A program made the translations under genes and the position numbers. From NCBI RefSeq assembly GCF_007570865.1, contig NZ_VLPS01000003.1, forward strand, positions 372,001-436,000: 64,000 nt of DNA. The letters are read 5' to 3'. Source of the DNA: Atlantibacter subterraneus (GTDB taxonomy: Bacteria; Pseudomonadota; Gammaproteobacteria; Enterobacterales; Enterobacteriaceae). Under the pieces are notes generated by a model. It did not search any database. It was not told where the DNA came from and saw only the letters and a list, made by a program, of their open reading frames with translations. Each line of letters begins with the position of its first letter. The stretch's first letter is position 1. Shown piece by piece: positions 29,547-38,926 of this stretch.

Positions 29547-32396
29547 TTGAAATACTTCGTCTCCTTTCGCACCACGCTGAAAGTTTCTCGCTATCTGTTT
29601 CGCGCCCTGGCGTTATTGCTATGGCTCCTGATCATGCTGTTTTCCGTGTTTTATATTGTCAGCGCCCTGCATGACAAAGAGTCGGAGATCCGCCAGGAGT
29701 TTAACCTGAGTTTCGATCAGGCCCAGCGCTATATTCAGCGCACCTCAGATGTGATGAAGGAGCTGAAGTATATTGCCGAAAACCGGCTCAACACCCCGGA
29801 CGGCGCGCTGTTAAGCGCGGGTAAGCGCGATGCCAGCGCGGAAATCCCGGCCTTTATGCCGCTGTGGTCGGACTCCGATTGCAACGCGATGAGCAACGCA
29901 TGGCGTGGTTCGCTGCAATCCATGTCCTGGTTTTTACGCTACTGGCGGGATAACTTTTCGGCGGCCTATGATTTAAACCGCGTGTTTCTGATCGGCACCG
30001 AGGACATGTGCCTGGCCAACTTCGGCCTGCGCGACCGCCCGGTGGAGCGCGACAGCATCCTGAAGTCGTTCCACGATCGGATAGTTAAATACCGCAATCA
30101 GCCGCAGGAAGAGCGCACCAACGGGCTGTACTGGATAGGCCAGGGGCCGCGCCCCGGCGTGGGGAATTTTTATGCCATCACGCCGGTCTATCTTGCCAAC
30201 CGCTTACAGGCGCTGTTAGGCACCGAACAGACCATTCGCGTGGAGAACTTTTTCACTCCCGGCAGCCTGCCGATGGGCGTGACTATTCTGGATGAAAACA
30301 GCCATCCGTTGATTTCGCTGACCGGTCCGGAAACCCGCATTGTCCCCGATCCGCGCTGGGTGCAGGATCGCTCGTGGTTTGGCTATACCGCTGGTTTTAA
30401 GGAGCTGATCCTTAAAAAGAACCTGCCGCCGTCCTCCCTGAGCATCGTCTATTCGGTGCCGGTGGATATGGTGCTGGAGCGCATCCGGATGCTGATTTTG
30501 AACGCCGTGCTGCTCAACGTGCTGGTGGGAATTGTGCTGTTTACCCTGGCGCGGATGTATGAGCGGCGGATTTTTATTCCGGCGGAAGTGGATGCCCAGC
30601 GCCTGGAAGAGCACGAGCAGTTTAACCGCAAAATCGTCGCCTCCGCGCCGGTGGGGATCTGCATTCTGCGCACCCAGGACGGCTCGAATATCCTCAGTAA
30701 CGAGCTGGCGCATAACTATCTTAATATGCTGACCCATGAAGACAGGCAGCGGCTGACGCAGATTATCTGCGGCCAGCAGGTTAACTTTGTCGACGTGTTG
30801 ACCAGCAATAATACCAATCTGCAAATTAGCTTTGTCCATTCCCGCTATCGCAACGAAAACGTGGCGATCTGCGTGCTGGTGGACGTGTCGGCACGCGTCA
30901 AAATGGAAGAGTCGTTGCAGGATATGGCCCAGGCGGCGGAACAGGCCAGCCAGTCGAAATCAATGTTCCTCGCCACCGTCAGCCATGAGTTGCGTACGCC
31001 GCTGTACGGCATTATCGGCAACCTCGATTTGCTCCAGACCAAAGCGCTGCCGAAAGGGGTAGACCGTCTGGTTACTGCGATGAACAACTCTTCCAGCCTG
31101 CTGCTGAAGATCATCAGCGATATTCTCGACTTCTCGAAAATCGAATCCGAGCAGCTGAAAATTGAGCCGCGTGAATTCTCGCCGCGCGAGCTGATGAGCC
31201 ATGTGACTGCCAACTATTTACCGCTGGTGGTGCGCAAGCAGCTTGGCCTGTACTGCTTTATCGAGCCGGACGTGCCGCTGGCGCTACAGGGCGATCCGAT
31301 CCGCATTCAGCAGGTGATTTCCAACCTGCTGAGCAATGCCATTAAATTTACCGACGTCGGCTGCATTGTGCTCCATGTCGATCAGGCCGATGGTTATCTG
31401 CGCTTCCGGGTACGGGATACCGGGGTCGGTATTCCGGCGAAAGAGGTGGTGAAGCTGTTCGATCCATTCTTCCAGGTGGGGACTGGGGTGCAGCGTAACT
31501 TCCAGGGTACCGGGCTGGGCCTCGCGATTTGTGAAAAGCTCACCACCATGATGGATGGCGATATCGCCATTGATACCGAACCGGGCCTCGGTAGCCAGTT
31601 CACGGTGCGTATCCCGCTGTATCAAGCGCAGGCCGCACCGGGTGACGGGGTAGAGGGGCTGAGCGATAAGCGCTGCTTACTGGCGGTGCGTAATGCCTCT
31701 CTGCAAAGCTATCTGGAATCGTTGCTGGAGCATAGCGGCATCCGCGCCCAGCGTTACGAAGGGCAGCGCGCCGATGCCGATGACGTGCTGATTACCGACG
31801 ATGTGTTCGACGGCGAGTGGGAAGGGCGGGCAACCATTGTCTTCAGCCGTCGCCATATTGGCGTACCTTTTGAACAGCGCGCTGGCGTATGGCTGCAAAG
31901 CGTGGCGGCACCGCACGATCTGATTGCCCTGCTGGGCCGCATTTACAGTATTGATGTCGGCGCGACGGGGATAAACGGCGCGCTGCCGGCCCCAACCGGT
32001 GCCAGCGAGCAAAACGATGACATGATGATTCTGGTGGTGGACGATCATCCGATCAACCGCCGCCTGCTGGCCGATCAGCTGGGATCGCTGGGCTACCAGT
32101 GTAAAACTGCCAACGACGGCGTCGATGCGCTTAGCGTGCTGGCGAAAAATCATATCGATATCGTACTCAGTGACGTTAACATGCCGAATATGGACGGCTA
32201 TCGTCTGACGCAGCGTATCCGCCAGCTTGGCTTGACCCTGCCAGTGGTGGGCGTGACGGCGAATGCGTTAGCGGAAGAGAAGCAGCGCTGTATTGAATCC
32301 GGGATGGACAGCTGCCTGTCGAAACCGGTGACGCTGGACGTGCTGAAGCAGACGTTAGCGCTGTATGCGGAAAGGGTGCGCAAAGCGCGCAGATAA
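29547..32396 (+). CDS. rcsC: RcsC, hybrid sensor kinase of the Rcs phosphorelay
   Basis: Inner-membrane hybrid kinase controlling the envelope stress/capsule phosphorelay. Order of domains: membrane segment (about 20-42), periplasmic domain to about 310, second membrane segment, linker, HisKA with His in VSHELRTPLYG, HATPase (NLLSNAIKFTD, DTGVGIPAK, GTGLGLAI), inter-domain, and receiver with Asp in VLSDVNMPNMDGY. I set the start at the TTG at 29547: it gives 949 residues beginning MKYFVSFRTTLK, the same length and start as E. coli RcsC. An upstream ATG at 29472 would add 25 non-conserved residues. Confidence 0.94.
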   Translation: MKYFVSFRTTLKVSRYLFRALALLLWLLIMLFSVFYIVSALHDKESEIRQEFNLSFDQAQRYIQRTSDVMKELKYIAENRLNTPDGALLSAGKRDASAEIPAFMPLWSDSDCNAMSNAWRGSLQSMSWFLRYWRDNFSAAYDLNRVFLIGTEDMCLANFGLRDRPVERDSILKSFHDRIVKYRNQPQEERTNGLYWIGQGPRPGVGNFYAITPVYLANRLQALLGTEQTIRVENFFTPGSLPMGVTILDENSHPLISLTGPETRIVPDPRWVQDRSWFGYTAGFKELILKKNLPPSSLSIVYSVPVDMVLERIRMLILNAVLLNVLVGIVLFTLARMYERRIFIPAEVDAQRLEEHEQFNRKIVASAPVGICILRTQDGSNILSNELAHNYLNMLTHEDRQRLTQIICGQQVNFVDVLTSNNTNLQISFVHSRYRNENVAICVLVDVSARVKMEESLQDMAQAAEQASQSKSMFLATVSHELRTPLYGIIGNLDLLQTKALPKGVDRLVTAMNNSSSLLLKIISDILDFSKIESEQLKIEPREFSPRELMSHVTANYLPLVVRKQLGLYCFIEPDVPLALQGDPIRIQQVISNLLSNAIKFTDVGCIVLHVDQADGYLRFRVRDTGVGIPAKEVVKLFDPFFQVGTGVQRNFQGTGLGLAICEKLTTMMDGDIAIDTEPGLGSQFTVRIPLYQAQAAPGDGVEGLSDKRCLLAVRNASLQSYLESLLEHSGIRAQRYEGQRADADDVLITDDVFDGEWEGRATIVFSRRHIGVPFEQRAGVWLQSVAAPHDLIALLGRIYSIDVGATGINGALPAPTGASEQNDDMMILVVDDHPINRRLLADQLGSLGYQCKTANDGVDALSVLAKNHIDIVLSDVNMPNMDGYRLTQRIRQLGLTLPVVGVTANALAEEKQRCIESGMDSCLSKPVTLDVLKQTLALYAERVRKARR

Positions 32397-32421
32397 AAAA
32401 ATGCCCTCCATCGGAGGGCAT
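32393..32421 (-). terminator. terminator of rcsB
   Basis: Perfect 9-bp stem ATGCCCTCC/GGAGGGCAT with a 3-base loop. On the minus strand it is followed by a T run. It lies in the 33-base gap between converging rcsC and rcsB. Confidence 0.88.
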
Positions 32422-32429
32422 TGTCATAT

Positions 32430-33080
32430 TTACTCTTTATCGGATGGCGCGAGCGTCACCGATGAAAGGTAATTGAGCAGGGCGATATCGTTATCCACGC
32501 CCAGTTTCATCATTGCCGACTTCTTCTGGCTACTGATGGTTTTAATACTGCGGTTAAGCTTTTTAGCAATCTCGGTCACCAGGAAGCCTTCAGCAAACAG
32601 ACGCAGCACTTCGCTCTCTTTCGGTGACAGACGTTTGTCGCCGTAGCCGCTGGCACTGATTTTCTCCAGCAGACGCGACACGCTTTCCGGGGTGAATTTC
32701 TTGCCTTTTTGCAGCGCGGCCAGCGCTTTCGGCAGGTCCGTCGGCGCGCCTTGCTTCAGCACAATCCCTTCAATATCCAGCTCCAACACCGCGCTTAAAA
32801 TTGCCGGGTTGTTATTCATCGTCAACACGATGATAGACAGATTAGGGAAATGGCGTTTGATGTACTTAATCAGCGTAATGCCGTCGCCGTATTTATCGCC
32901 CGGCATCGAAAGATCGGTGATCAATACGTGTGCGTCGAGCTTCGGCAAATTGTTAATCAGTGCTGTGGAATCTTCAAACTCGCCGACAACATTCACCCAT
33001 TCGATCTGTTCCAGAGACTTACGAATACCGAACAGTACAATCGGATGATCATCGGCAATAATTACGTTCATATTGTTCAT
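32430..33080 (-). CDS. rcsB: RcsB, response regulator of the Rcs phosphorelay
   Basis: NarL/FixJ-type regulator controlling capsule, motility and envelope genes, 216 residues as in E. coli and nearly identical. The receiver has IIADDHPIVL and the phosphoacceptor Asp in ITDLSMPGD (about 56). The LuxR-type HTH has RLSPKESEVLRLFAEGFLV and RSIKTISSQKKSAMMKLG. The frame is open 44 codons upstream, but MNNMNVII is the conserved start. It begins 16 bases after the rcsD stop. Confidence 0.97.
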   Translation of the reverse strand: MNNMNVIIADDHPIVLFGIRKSLEQIEWVNVVGEFEDSTALINNLPKLDAHVLITDLSMPGDKYGDGITLIKYIKRHFPNLSIIVLTMNNNPAILSAVLELDIEGIVLKQGAPTDLPKALAALQKGKKFTPESVSRLLEKISASGYGDKRLSPKESEVLRLFAEGFLVTEIAKKLNRSIKTISSQKKSAMMKLGVDNDIALLNYLSSVTLAPSDKE

Positions 33081-33096
33081 GTAATAGGCTACCTTG

Positions 33097-35763
33097 CTAC
33101 AGCAAGCGATTGACGTAGGCGTCAATGTCACTGATATCTTTTTCAATACCTGGAGCATCCATCTCGCGAATATTATGCTCCAGCGTTTCACATAACTGCT
33201 TGCCGGGGACAAGATTGAGCATGGCGAACACCCCTTTCAGGCGGTGCGCCGTCTGAGCCAGCGCAGCAAAATCGCTTGTCGCTGCCTCAGTATACAATCT
33301 CTTCACATCGTCCGGTACTGTGTCGACAAACAGAGAATAATAGCCGCTGGCGTGAAGTTGCGCGTTTTCATCGCCGCCCAGAGGAGATTCCGGACTGGCT
33401 TCCTGCGCCAGTTGCTCTTCTATTAGTTGTAGCACTGCTTCCTGCAAAGCTGCGCTGATATTAAAATTAACACGCAGTTTACCCGGCGCTAACTGTTGTA
33501 CGCGGTCCTCATCATCGCTTAAAAGCAGGCCGGTTGCTGTAAGATTTGACGGATTATCTGTTAAGAAAATATCAAACTCTTGACTTATCAGCCGTTCGTC
33601 GGGAGTAATGCAGCTCGCTCCCCAGCTTTCCAGCAGACGGACCACTACCGCGCGCACTTCATTTGATGTCACATCCACCATCGCGACGACATCATCCAGT
33701 AAACGCTCCTCGTCTTCTTCTTCCTTCGATTCCACCGCCATATTGAGATGCAGCGAGTAACGCGTGCCAAGCTCGTTGCGCGATTTAATATTCAGATAAC
33801 CGCCCAGCTGTTTCGCCAGTTGGTTACACAGATAAAAGGTTAGCCCATTGGCTTTACCGAAGCGATCGGCAGACGTGTCGTTGAGGAACGGGAAATGCAG
33901 ATTGTCGATTTCCTGTGCGGTCAGCCCCTGTCCGGTATTCAGAATGCGCAGAGTCAGGCGTTCGCTCGCCGACTCTTCCTGGCTGACTTCCAGCGTGATC
34001 TTGCCGATATCGGTGGTCGTCACCGCGTACTGCAACAGCATCAACAGGATTTTTTTCAGCGCGGCTCGGTCGCCGTAGCGGCTCTCATTGGCGGCCAGCT
34101 GATTTTTGACCAGCAGTTGCAGCCCCTTGCGCTTGGCGGCAGGCAGGACCTGCGGCACGACTTCATCAATGACTTCCTGGATGGAAAACTCGCTCGGCAT
34201 GGTCTTCCAGCTTTCGGTTTCCAGCAGGTTAAGCAGCTGGATTTCATCCACCAGCCGCACAATTTCATCAGCCTGATTGAGCAGCGAGCGGTTGTCGGCG
34301 CTGGTGGCCATACCGGCCTGCTCCGCCAGCTTCAACACCGGCGTTTTCAGGGCTTCGCCAATATGCTGCATAAAGGCCGCGCGGCCCTGCTGGTTTTTTT
34401 CATACAGGCGCTGCGCCTGTTTCAACTTCTTATTCACCAGAATTTCCCGGTCCTGCTCGCGGATCACGAAGATCTGAGTACGCGGAACCACCTGGCTACG
34501 GAACTGGCGAATTTCATACAGCTCATTATTGATGGTCGCCTGAATCACCCCCTGGTGCTGATCGGCCATCGCGGTAATGTTTTGCAGGTTTAAATGCGGC
34601 AGCAGATGATCGGCGATGCCGTTGCTGATCAGCGTGCGGTTGGAATCGAGATCGTGTACCAGCAGGCCAAGCGGCAGCAGCGAGACAATCTCTTCATTCA
34701 GCGCGCGCAGCTTTTTCATCTCTCCCTGCCAGGAGTTAGGCGCGCTGTTTTCTACCTGGCGCGTCGGCTGGTTGCGGAACGTGGTATAGCCAAACAGCGC
34801 CAGCGCCAGCAGGCCAATATTCAGCAGCAGCGGTAATAAGATATTTTGCAGCGTTTCCATCAGCAGCGTACCGAACGGCACTTCCCAAACCAGCTTCAGA
34901 TGGGTGGAGTTGAGCGGCGAGGTGATCTCGATACGCGAGCTGTTGAAGTTAATGGTGACGCTGTCCGGATCTTCCCGGTCATTGCCGGTCTGGACGCTTT
35001 GGGTGTTGTCCTGGTCGAGACGGAAGCTGTCCAGCGCCATGCCCGGCGGGATCAGATCGTTAATCGGTAAATCAAACGCTACTACCGTCGCCAGATGGCC
35101 TGGCTGGTTAAAGGTGGTGCGCAGGGTAAAGTAGTGGCCGTTTTGCCAGGCGAGGCGGCGCAGGGCGGAGAAACTTTCACGCTCGTCCAGCGCGTTGGCC
35201 TGTTGCAGCATCTCCGCGCGGCGTGAATCAACGACATTGCTGATCGACCCTTCTTTAAAGCCGGTTGAGAGATCTTTCAGTGGCAGCGTCGATACCAGGA
35301 TCATGCTGTTATCCTGGCCGTTGAGATAGTACATCGACCAGGGGACGTTTTCGGCACCCCATAAGGTATCCAGATAACTGGAAATCCGCTGGGACATCTC
35401 CAGCGTTGAGCTGTCATGAGAGCCGAAAATTAGCGCTTCGGTTTTCCGGCGCGGTTTCTCAAGGTAGTAAACGTCCTGACGCAGGCGAGTCTCCTGCAAC
35501 CCTTCGTTTGCAGGCGAGGTAGAAGGGGCGATATTGTCATAAATCTGCCAGGTGGCGTAGCGGTAGGTATCAATACGCTTGTGCAGCGCATGGGTGATAT
35601 CCACGATCTGGTAGCTTTTATCTTTAAGCCAGGTATTGACGGCACTCTGAGTAATCACCCCCATAGTGACCAGCAGGACCACGATAAGCAGAAGAAAAAA
35701 GCGCGTGATGCTGCCCGGCATCAAAGAAAACTTGTTGGGAATCATTGTGTCTGACTGACTCAT
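33097..35763 (-). CDS. rcsD: RcsD, phosphotransfer protein of the Rcs phosphorelay
   Basis: Inner-membrane intermediate passing phosphate from RcsC to RcsB, 888 residues. It has an N-terminal membrane segment (FFLLLIVVLLVTMGV), a periplasmic domain, a second membrane segment (ILLPLLLNIGLLALALFGY), a kinase-like region without a catalytic His motif, and a C-terminal HPt domain with the phosphorylated His in AQTAHRLKGVFAM. The start at 35763 aligns residue for residue with E. coli RcsD up to the conserved PGSITRFF. The frame is open 35 codons further upstream. Confidence 0.95.
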   Translation of the reverse strand: MSQSDTMIPNKFSLMPGSITRFFLLLIVVLLVTMGVITQSAVNTWLKDKSYQIVDITHALHKRIDTYRYATWQIYDNIAPSTSPANEGLQETRLRQDVYYLEKPRRKTEALIFGSHDSSTLEMSQRISSYLDTLWGAENVPWSMYYLNGQDNSMILVSTLPLKDLSTGFKEGSISNVVDSRRAEMLQQANALDERESFSALRRLAWQNGHYFTLRTTFNQPGHLATVVAFDLPINDLIPPGMALDSFRLDQDNTQSVQTGNDREDPDSVTINFNSSRIEITSPLNSTHLKLVWEVPFGTLLMETLQNILLPLLLNIGLLALALFGYTTFRNQPTRQVENSAPNSWQGEMKKLRALNEEIVSLLPLGLLVHDLDSNRTLISNGIADHLLPHLNLQNITAMADQHQGVIQATINNELYEIRQFRSQVVPRTQIFVIREQDREILVNKKLKQAQRLYEKNQQGRAAFMQHIGEALKTPVLKLAEQAGMATSADNRSLLNQADEIVRLVDEIQLLNLLETESWKTMPSEFSIQEVIDEVVPQVLPAAKRKGLQLLVKNQLAANESRYGDRAALKKILLMLLQYAVTTTDIGKITLEVSQEESASERLTLRILNTGQGLTAQEIDNLHFPFLNDTSADRFGKANGLTFYLCNQLAKQLGGYLNIKSRNELGTRYSLHLNMAVESKEEEDEERLLDDVVAMVDVTSNEVRAVVVRLLESWGASCITPDERLISQEFDIFLTDNPSNLTATGLLLSDDEDRVQQLAPGKLRVNFNISAALQEAVLQLIEEQLAQEASPESPLGGDENAQLHASGYYSLFVDTVPDDVKRLYTEAATSDFAALAQTAHRLKGVFAMLNLVPGKQLCETLEHNIREMDAPGIEKDISDIDAYVNRLL

Positions 35764-36140
35764 TATCGTGTGTTGTCCGCTGGCTAAAGGCGCAATAAAA
35801 AAACATAGAGCGTCGATTCCATGACGCGTTCGCAGTACCAGACTGCTGGCGTGCAGAGATACCGACACCGCAGTATAAAGCGAACAGCGTGATTTTCCAG
35901 ACCAGACAAGCGAAAGCAGGTGCGATGAGCGGACCAGCAGTGAACAAACTCTGCGGCCAATTAAAAAAATAACCTACTGGAATTAATACTGAAAAAAAGA
36001 AGTGAAGCGAAGCGGTAATAGCACAAATAATCAAAGCGAAGCGGCAAATTTAATTATGTTGCTTTATTCTTGTGCCGAATGGCAAGGTGCGGGTGAAAAG
36101 CCGCGTAGCACAAATTTATTCAACTAACGTAAAGAAGCGT
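35764..36140. other. non-coding region upstream of rcsD with a direct repeat
   Basis: This 377-base AT-rich stretch between rcsD and micF should contain the rcsD promoter. The only clear structure is an exact 11-base direct repeat, AAGCGAAGCGG, at 36005-36015 and 36034-36044 (29-base period). I see no convincing gene. Confidence 0.5.
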
Positions 36141-36233
36141 AAAAAAAACCGGATGCAAGCATCCGGTTGAAATAGGGGTAAAACTGACATTCGGGATCGA
36201 ATGACGGTAATAAATAAAGTTAATGATGATAGC
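36141..36233 (-). ncRNA. micF: MicF antisense small RNA
   Basis: Trans-acting small RNA that blocks ompF translation with Hfq. The 5' end (GCTATCATCATTAACTTTAT) agrees with E. coli MicF, as does the ACCCCTATTTCAACCGGATGC segment apart from its final bases, and total length is about 93 nt. The 3' end is a GC-rich terminator hairpin (ACCGGATGC/GCATCCGGT) with a T run. It is divergent from ompC as in E. coli. The central segment differs from E. coli, but the 5' ompF-pairing region is kept. Confidence 0.95.
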
Positions 36234-36387
36234 GATATCTATTTTAGTGATGAAGAGAGAAAAGGTTTTATCATTCAGTGCGGTAAAAATTCTTTTTATT
36301 TAAGTTATTGTTATTATTGGTTTATTGGTATTTTTTGATTTTCAGTGCGATTATTTTTAGCTATTCGTGCTAAAAAAAGTTCCCTGA

Positions 36388-36468
36388 TTTTTACATATTG
36401 TTACACCTATAATGCAAAATGAAACACCTTAAAAGTTTTAGTATCATATTCGCATTGGATTAATCTGT
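36388..36468 (+). promoter_or_regulatory. ompC promoter with OmpR boxes
   Basis: The blocks TTACATATTGTTACACC, AATGAAACACC and TTAAAAGTTTTAGTATCATA closely follow the E. coli ompC OmpR-binding region (C1-C3 boxes), and the GGATTAATCTG segment corresponds to the -10 region. The following leader to 36572 resembles the E. coli ompC leader, a target of small RNAs. The stretch 36234-36387 is AT-rich and would contain the micF promoter. Confidence 0.75.
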
Positions 36469-36572
36469 ATTTGTTTTGGACAATGGGGTCGCCGACTGAT
36501 TAGAGGATTAATCAGTAAGCAGTGGTAATAAGAAAAGGCATATATAAAGGCATATAACAGAGGGTTAATAAC

Positions 36573-37691
36573 ATGAAAGTTAAAGTCCTGTCCTTATTGG
36601 TACCGGCGCTGTTGATCGCGGGTACTGCAAATGCGGCTGAAGTTTATAACAAAGACGGCAACAAATTAGACCTGTACGGTAAAGTAGACGGTCTGCACTA
36701 TTTCTCTGATGACGATGGTTCTGACGGCGATCAGACTTACATTCGTCTCGGCTTCAAAGGCGAAACCCAGGTTAACGACCAGATCACCGGTTACGGCCAG
36801 TGGGAATACCAGGTTCAGGGCAACACCACTGAAAGCGAAAACGACGCCTGGACTCGTCTGGCGTTCGCGGGCCTGAAAGTGGGCGATGCCGGTTCTTTCG
36901 ACTACGGTCGTAACTACGGCGTAGTTTATGACGTTACTTCCTGGACTGACGTGCTGCCGGAATTTGGTGGCGACACTTACGGTTCTGATAACTTCCTGCA
37001 ATCCCGTGCTAACGGCGTTGCTACCTACCGTAACACCGACTTCTTCGGTCTGGTTGACGGCCTGAACTTTGCTCTGCAATACCAGGGTAAAAACGGCAGC
37101 GTTAGCGGTGAAGACTTCGGCGGTCGTGGCGTGCTGAAACAGAACGGCGACGCGTACGGCGCATCTGTGACCTACGATCTGGGCGCTGGCTTCGGTATCG
37201 GTGGTGCGATGTCCTCTTCCAAACGTACTGCTGACCAGAACAACCTGGCTGGCATCTACGGTAACGGCGACCACGCAGAAACCTACTCTGGCGGCCTGAA
37301 ATATGACGCCAACAACCTGTACCTGGCTGCACAGTACACCCAGACTTACAACGCGACCCGTTTCGGCGGTGACTCCAGCGCGGCTGCCTACGGTTTTGCT
37401 GACAAAGCGCAGAACTTCGAAGTGGTTGCTCAGTACCAGTTCGACTTCGGCCTGCGTCCGTCCGTGGCTTACCTGCAGTCTAAAGGTAAAGACATTTCCA
37501 ACGGCGTGAACAACTACGGCGACCAGGATCTGCTGAAATATGTTGATGTAGGCGCGACTTACTACTTCAACAAAAACATGTCCACCTACGTTGACTACAA
37601 AATCAACCTGCTGGACGAAAACCAGTTCACCCGTGACGCGCGTATCGCTACCGATGATATCGTTGCGCTGGGCCTGGTTTACCAGTTCTGA
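36573..37691 (+). CDS. ompC: OmpC osmoporin
   Basis: Trimeric general porin of the outer membrane (OmpK36-type in Klebsiella), 372 residues. The signal peptide [21 protein letters not shown] is cleaved before AEVYNKDG. Sixteen strands are predicted, ending VALGLVYQF with a C-terminal Phe. The constriction loop L3 is [14 protein letters not shown] with no insertion, so pore narrowing by L3 duplication, as seen in some resistant isolates, is absent. High-expression codon use and a strong AGAGGG ribosome site fit an abundant protein. Confidence 0.97.
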   Translation: MKVKVLSLLVPALLIAGTANAAEVYNKDGNKLDLYGKVDGLHYFSDDDGSDGDQTYIRLGFKGETQVNDQITGYGQWEYQVQGNTTESENDAWTRLAFAGLKVGDAGSFDYGRNYGVVYDVTSWTDVLPEFGGDTYGSDNFLQSRANGVATYRNTDFFGLVDGLNFALQYQGKNGSVSGEDFGGRGVLKQNGDAYGASVTYDLGAGFGIGGAMSSSKRTADQNNLAGIYGNGDHAETYSGGLKYDANNLYLAAQYTQTYNATRFGGDSSAAAYGFADKAQNFEVVAQYQFDFGLRPSVAYLQSKGKDISNGVNNYGDQDLLKYVDVGATYYFNKNMSTYVDYKINLLDENQFTRDARIATDDIVALGLVYQF

Positions 37692-37710
37692 TTTCGCACT
37701 ATTTGTATCA

Positions 37711-37736
37711 AGGGAGCCTGCGGGCTCCCTTTTTTT
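37711..37736 (+). terminator. ompC terminator
   Basis: Stem AGGGAGCC/GGCTCCCT with a 3-base loop and a run of seven T, 20 bases after the ompC stop. Confidence 0.92.
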
Positions 37737-37799
37737 ATCCCGCTTCCCGACAATGTTCGATTTTTGTTGTACCCTGCGGGCCTCAACAGAGGGGTAGCA

Positions 37800-38855
37800 A
37801 TGAGACGTTTATCAGGATTTTGCATCGGAATGGTGGCCGCCGTTCTGCTGCTTTCAGGATGCGATAATTCGCAGCAATCGGCTGAACCTGCCCAGCGGGC
37901 CGTGGTGCTGGAAGGCAAAACCATGGGAACGTTCTGGCGGGTGAGCCTCGCGGGCGTTGAACCGTCGCGCGAAGCGGCGCTGCGCGAAAAGATTCAGGCC
38001 CAGCTGGATGGCGACGATCGGCTGCTTTCTACCTGGAAAAACGATTCGGCGCTGATGCAGTTCAACCATTCCGCCAGCACCGATCCCTGGCCGGTGAGCG
38101 AGGCCATGAGCGATATCGTGACGCTGGCGCTGCGTATCGGCCATAAAACCCAGGGCGCGATGGACATCACCGTGGGTCCGCTGGTGAATTTATGGGGTTT
38201 TGGCCCGGACAAACAGCCGGTGAAAACGCCGTCTGACGCCGATATTGAGCAGGCGAAGAACCGCGTCGGGCTTGAGCATCTGAAGGTGATCCAGTCGGCA
38301 GGCGCGCAGTATCTGCAAAAAGAGATCCCCGATCTGTTTGTCGATCTCTCCACCGTAGGCGAAGGCTACGCTGCCGATCATCTGGCGCGCCTGATGGAGC
38401 AGGAGGGCATCAGCCGCTATTTAGTCTCCGTAGGCGGCGCGCTGGTCAGCCGGGGCACCAATCCTGAAGGCCGCTCATGGCGGGTGGCTATCCAGCAGCC
38501 GACGGACCGGGAAAACGCCGTTGCCGCGGTGGTGGATATTAACGGCCATGGCATCAGCACCGCCGGGAGCTATCGCAACTACTATGAGCTGGACGGCAAG
38601 CGCCTGTCGCACGTGATCGACCCGGTTACCGGGCATCCAATCCAGCATACGCTGGTCTCTGCCACGGTGATCGCCCCCACGGCGCTGGAAGCCGACGGCT
38701 GGGACACCGGGCTGATGGTGCTGGGGCCAGAAAAAGCCAAAGCGCTGGCGCTGGAGCAAAAGCTGGCGGTGTATCTGATCGTCAAAGAGCCGAAGGGCTT
38801 TTCTACCTGGATGTCGCCGCAGTTTGAAACCTTCCTGCTGTCGCAGAAAAATTAA
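37800..38855 (+). CDS. apbE: ApbE, periplasmic FAD:protein FMN transferase lipoprotein
   Basis: Lipoprotein that attaches FMN to threonine of target proteins such as RnfG and NqrC. The protein has 351 residues from the ATG at 37800 (RBS GAGGGG). The N-terminal signal ends in the lipobox LLSGC. Family motifs: GKTMGTFWR (about 38-46), ITVGPLVNLWGFGP, VDLSTVGEGYAADHLA, and the metal-binding HVIDPVTGHPI/TALEADGWDTGLMVLG. The stop codon lies inside a putative Ada box for the downstream ada gene. Confidence 0.95.
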   Translation: MRRLSGFCIGMVAAVLLLSGCDNSQQSAEPAQRAVVLEGKTMGTFWRVSLAGVEPSREAALREKIQAQLDGDDRLLSTWKNDSALMQFNHSASTDPWPVSEAMSDIVTLALRIGHKTQGAMDITVGPLVNLWGFGPDKQPVKTPSDADIEQAKNRVGLEHLKVIQSAGAQYLQKEIPDLFVDLSTVGEGYAADHLARLMEQEGISRYLVSVGGALVSRGTNPEGRSWRVAIQQPTDRENAVAAVVDINGHGISTAGSYRNYYELDGKRLSHVIDPVTGHPIQHTLVSATVIAPTALEADGWDTGLMVLGPEKAKALALEQKLAVYLIVKEPKGFSTWMSPQFETFLLSQKN

Positions 38856-38862
38856 AAAGCAA
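38850..38862 (+). promoter_or_regulatory. Ada box upstream of ada
   Basis: AAT-N6-GCAA with the same spacing as the E. coli ada operator (AAT-TAAAGC-GCAA). It overlaps the apbE stop codon and lies about 65 bases before the ada start. A possible -10 (TACCTT) follows near 38904. Confidence 0.6.
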
Positions 38863-38926
38863 GAAACTGAGTTTTTTGGCGCAGCCCCGCTGGCAAAGTG
38901 GGGCTACCTTTAAAGAGGAGCGAGCC

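Noticed and set aside
35624..36034. 136-residue minus-strand open frame with a hydrophobic N-terminus overlapping the start of rcsD
   Set aside because: Its second half is rcsD in another frame and it has no recognisable homology or ribosome site; the hydrophobic start is explained by AT-rich DNA.
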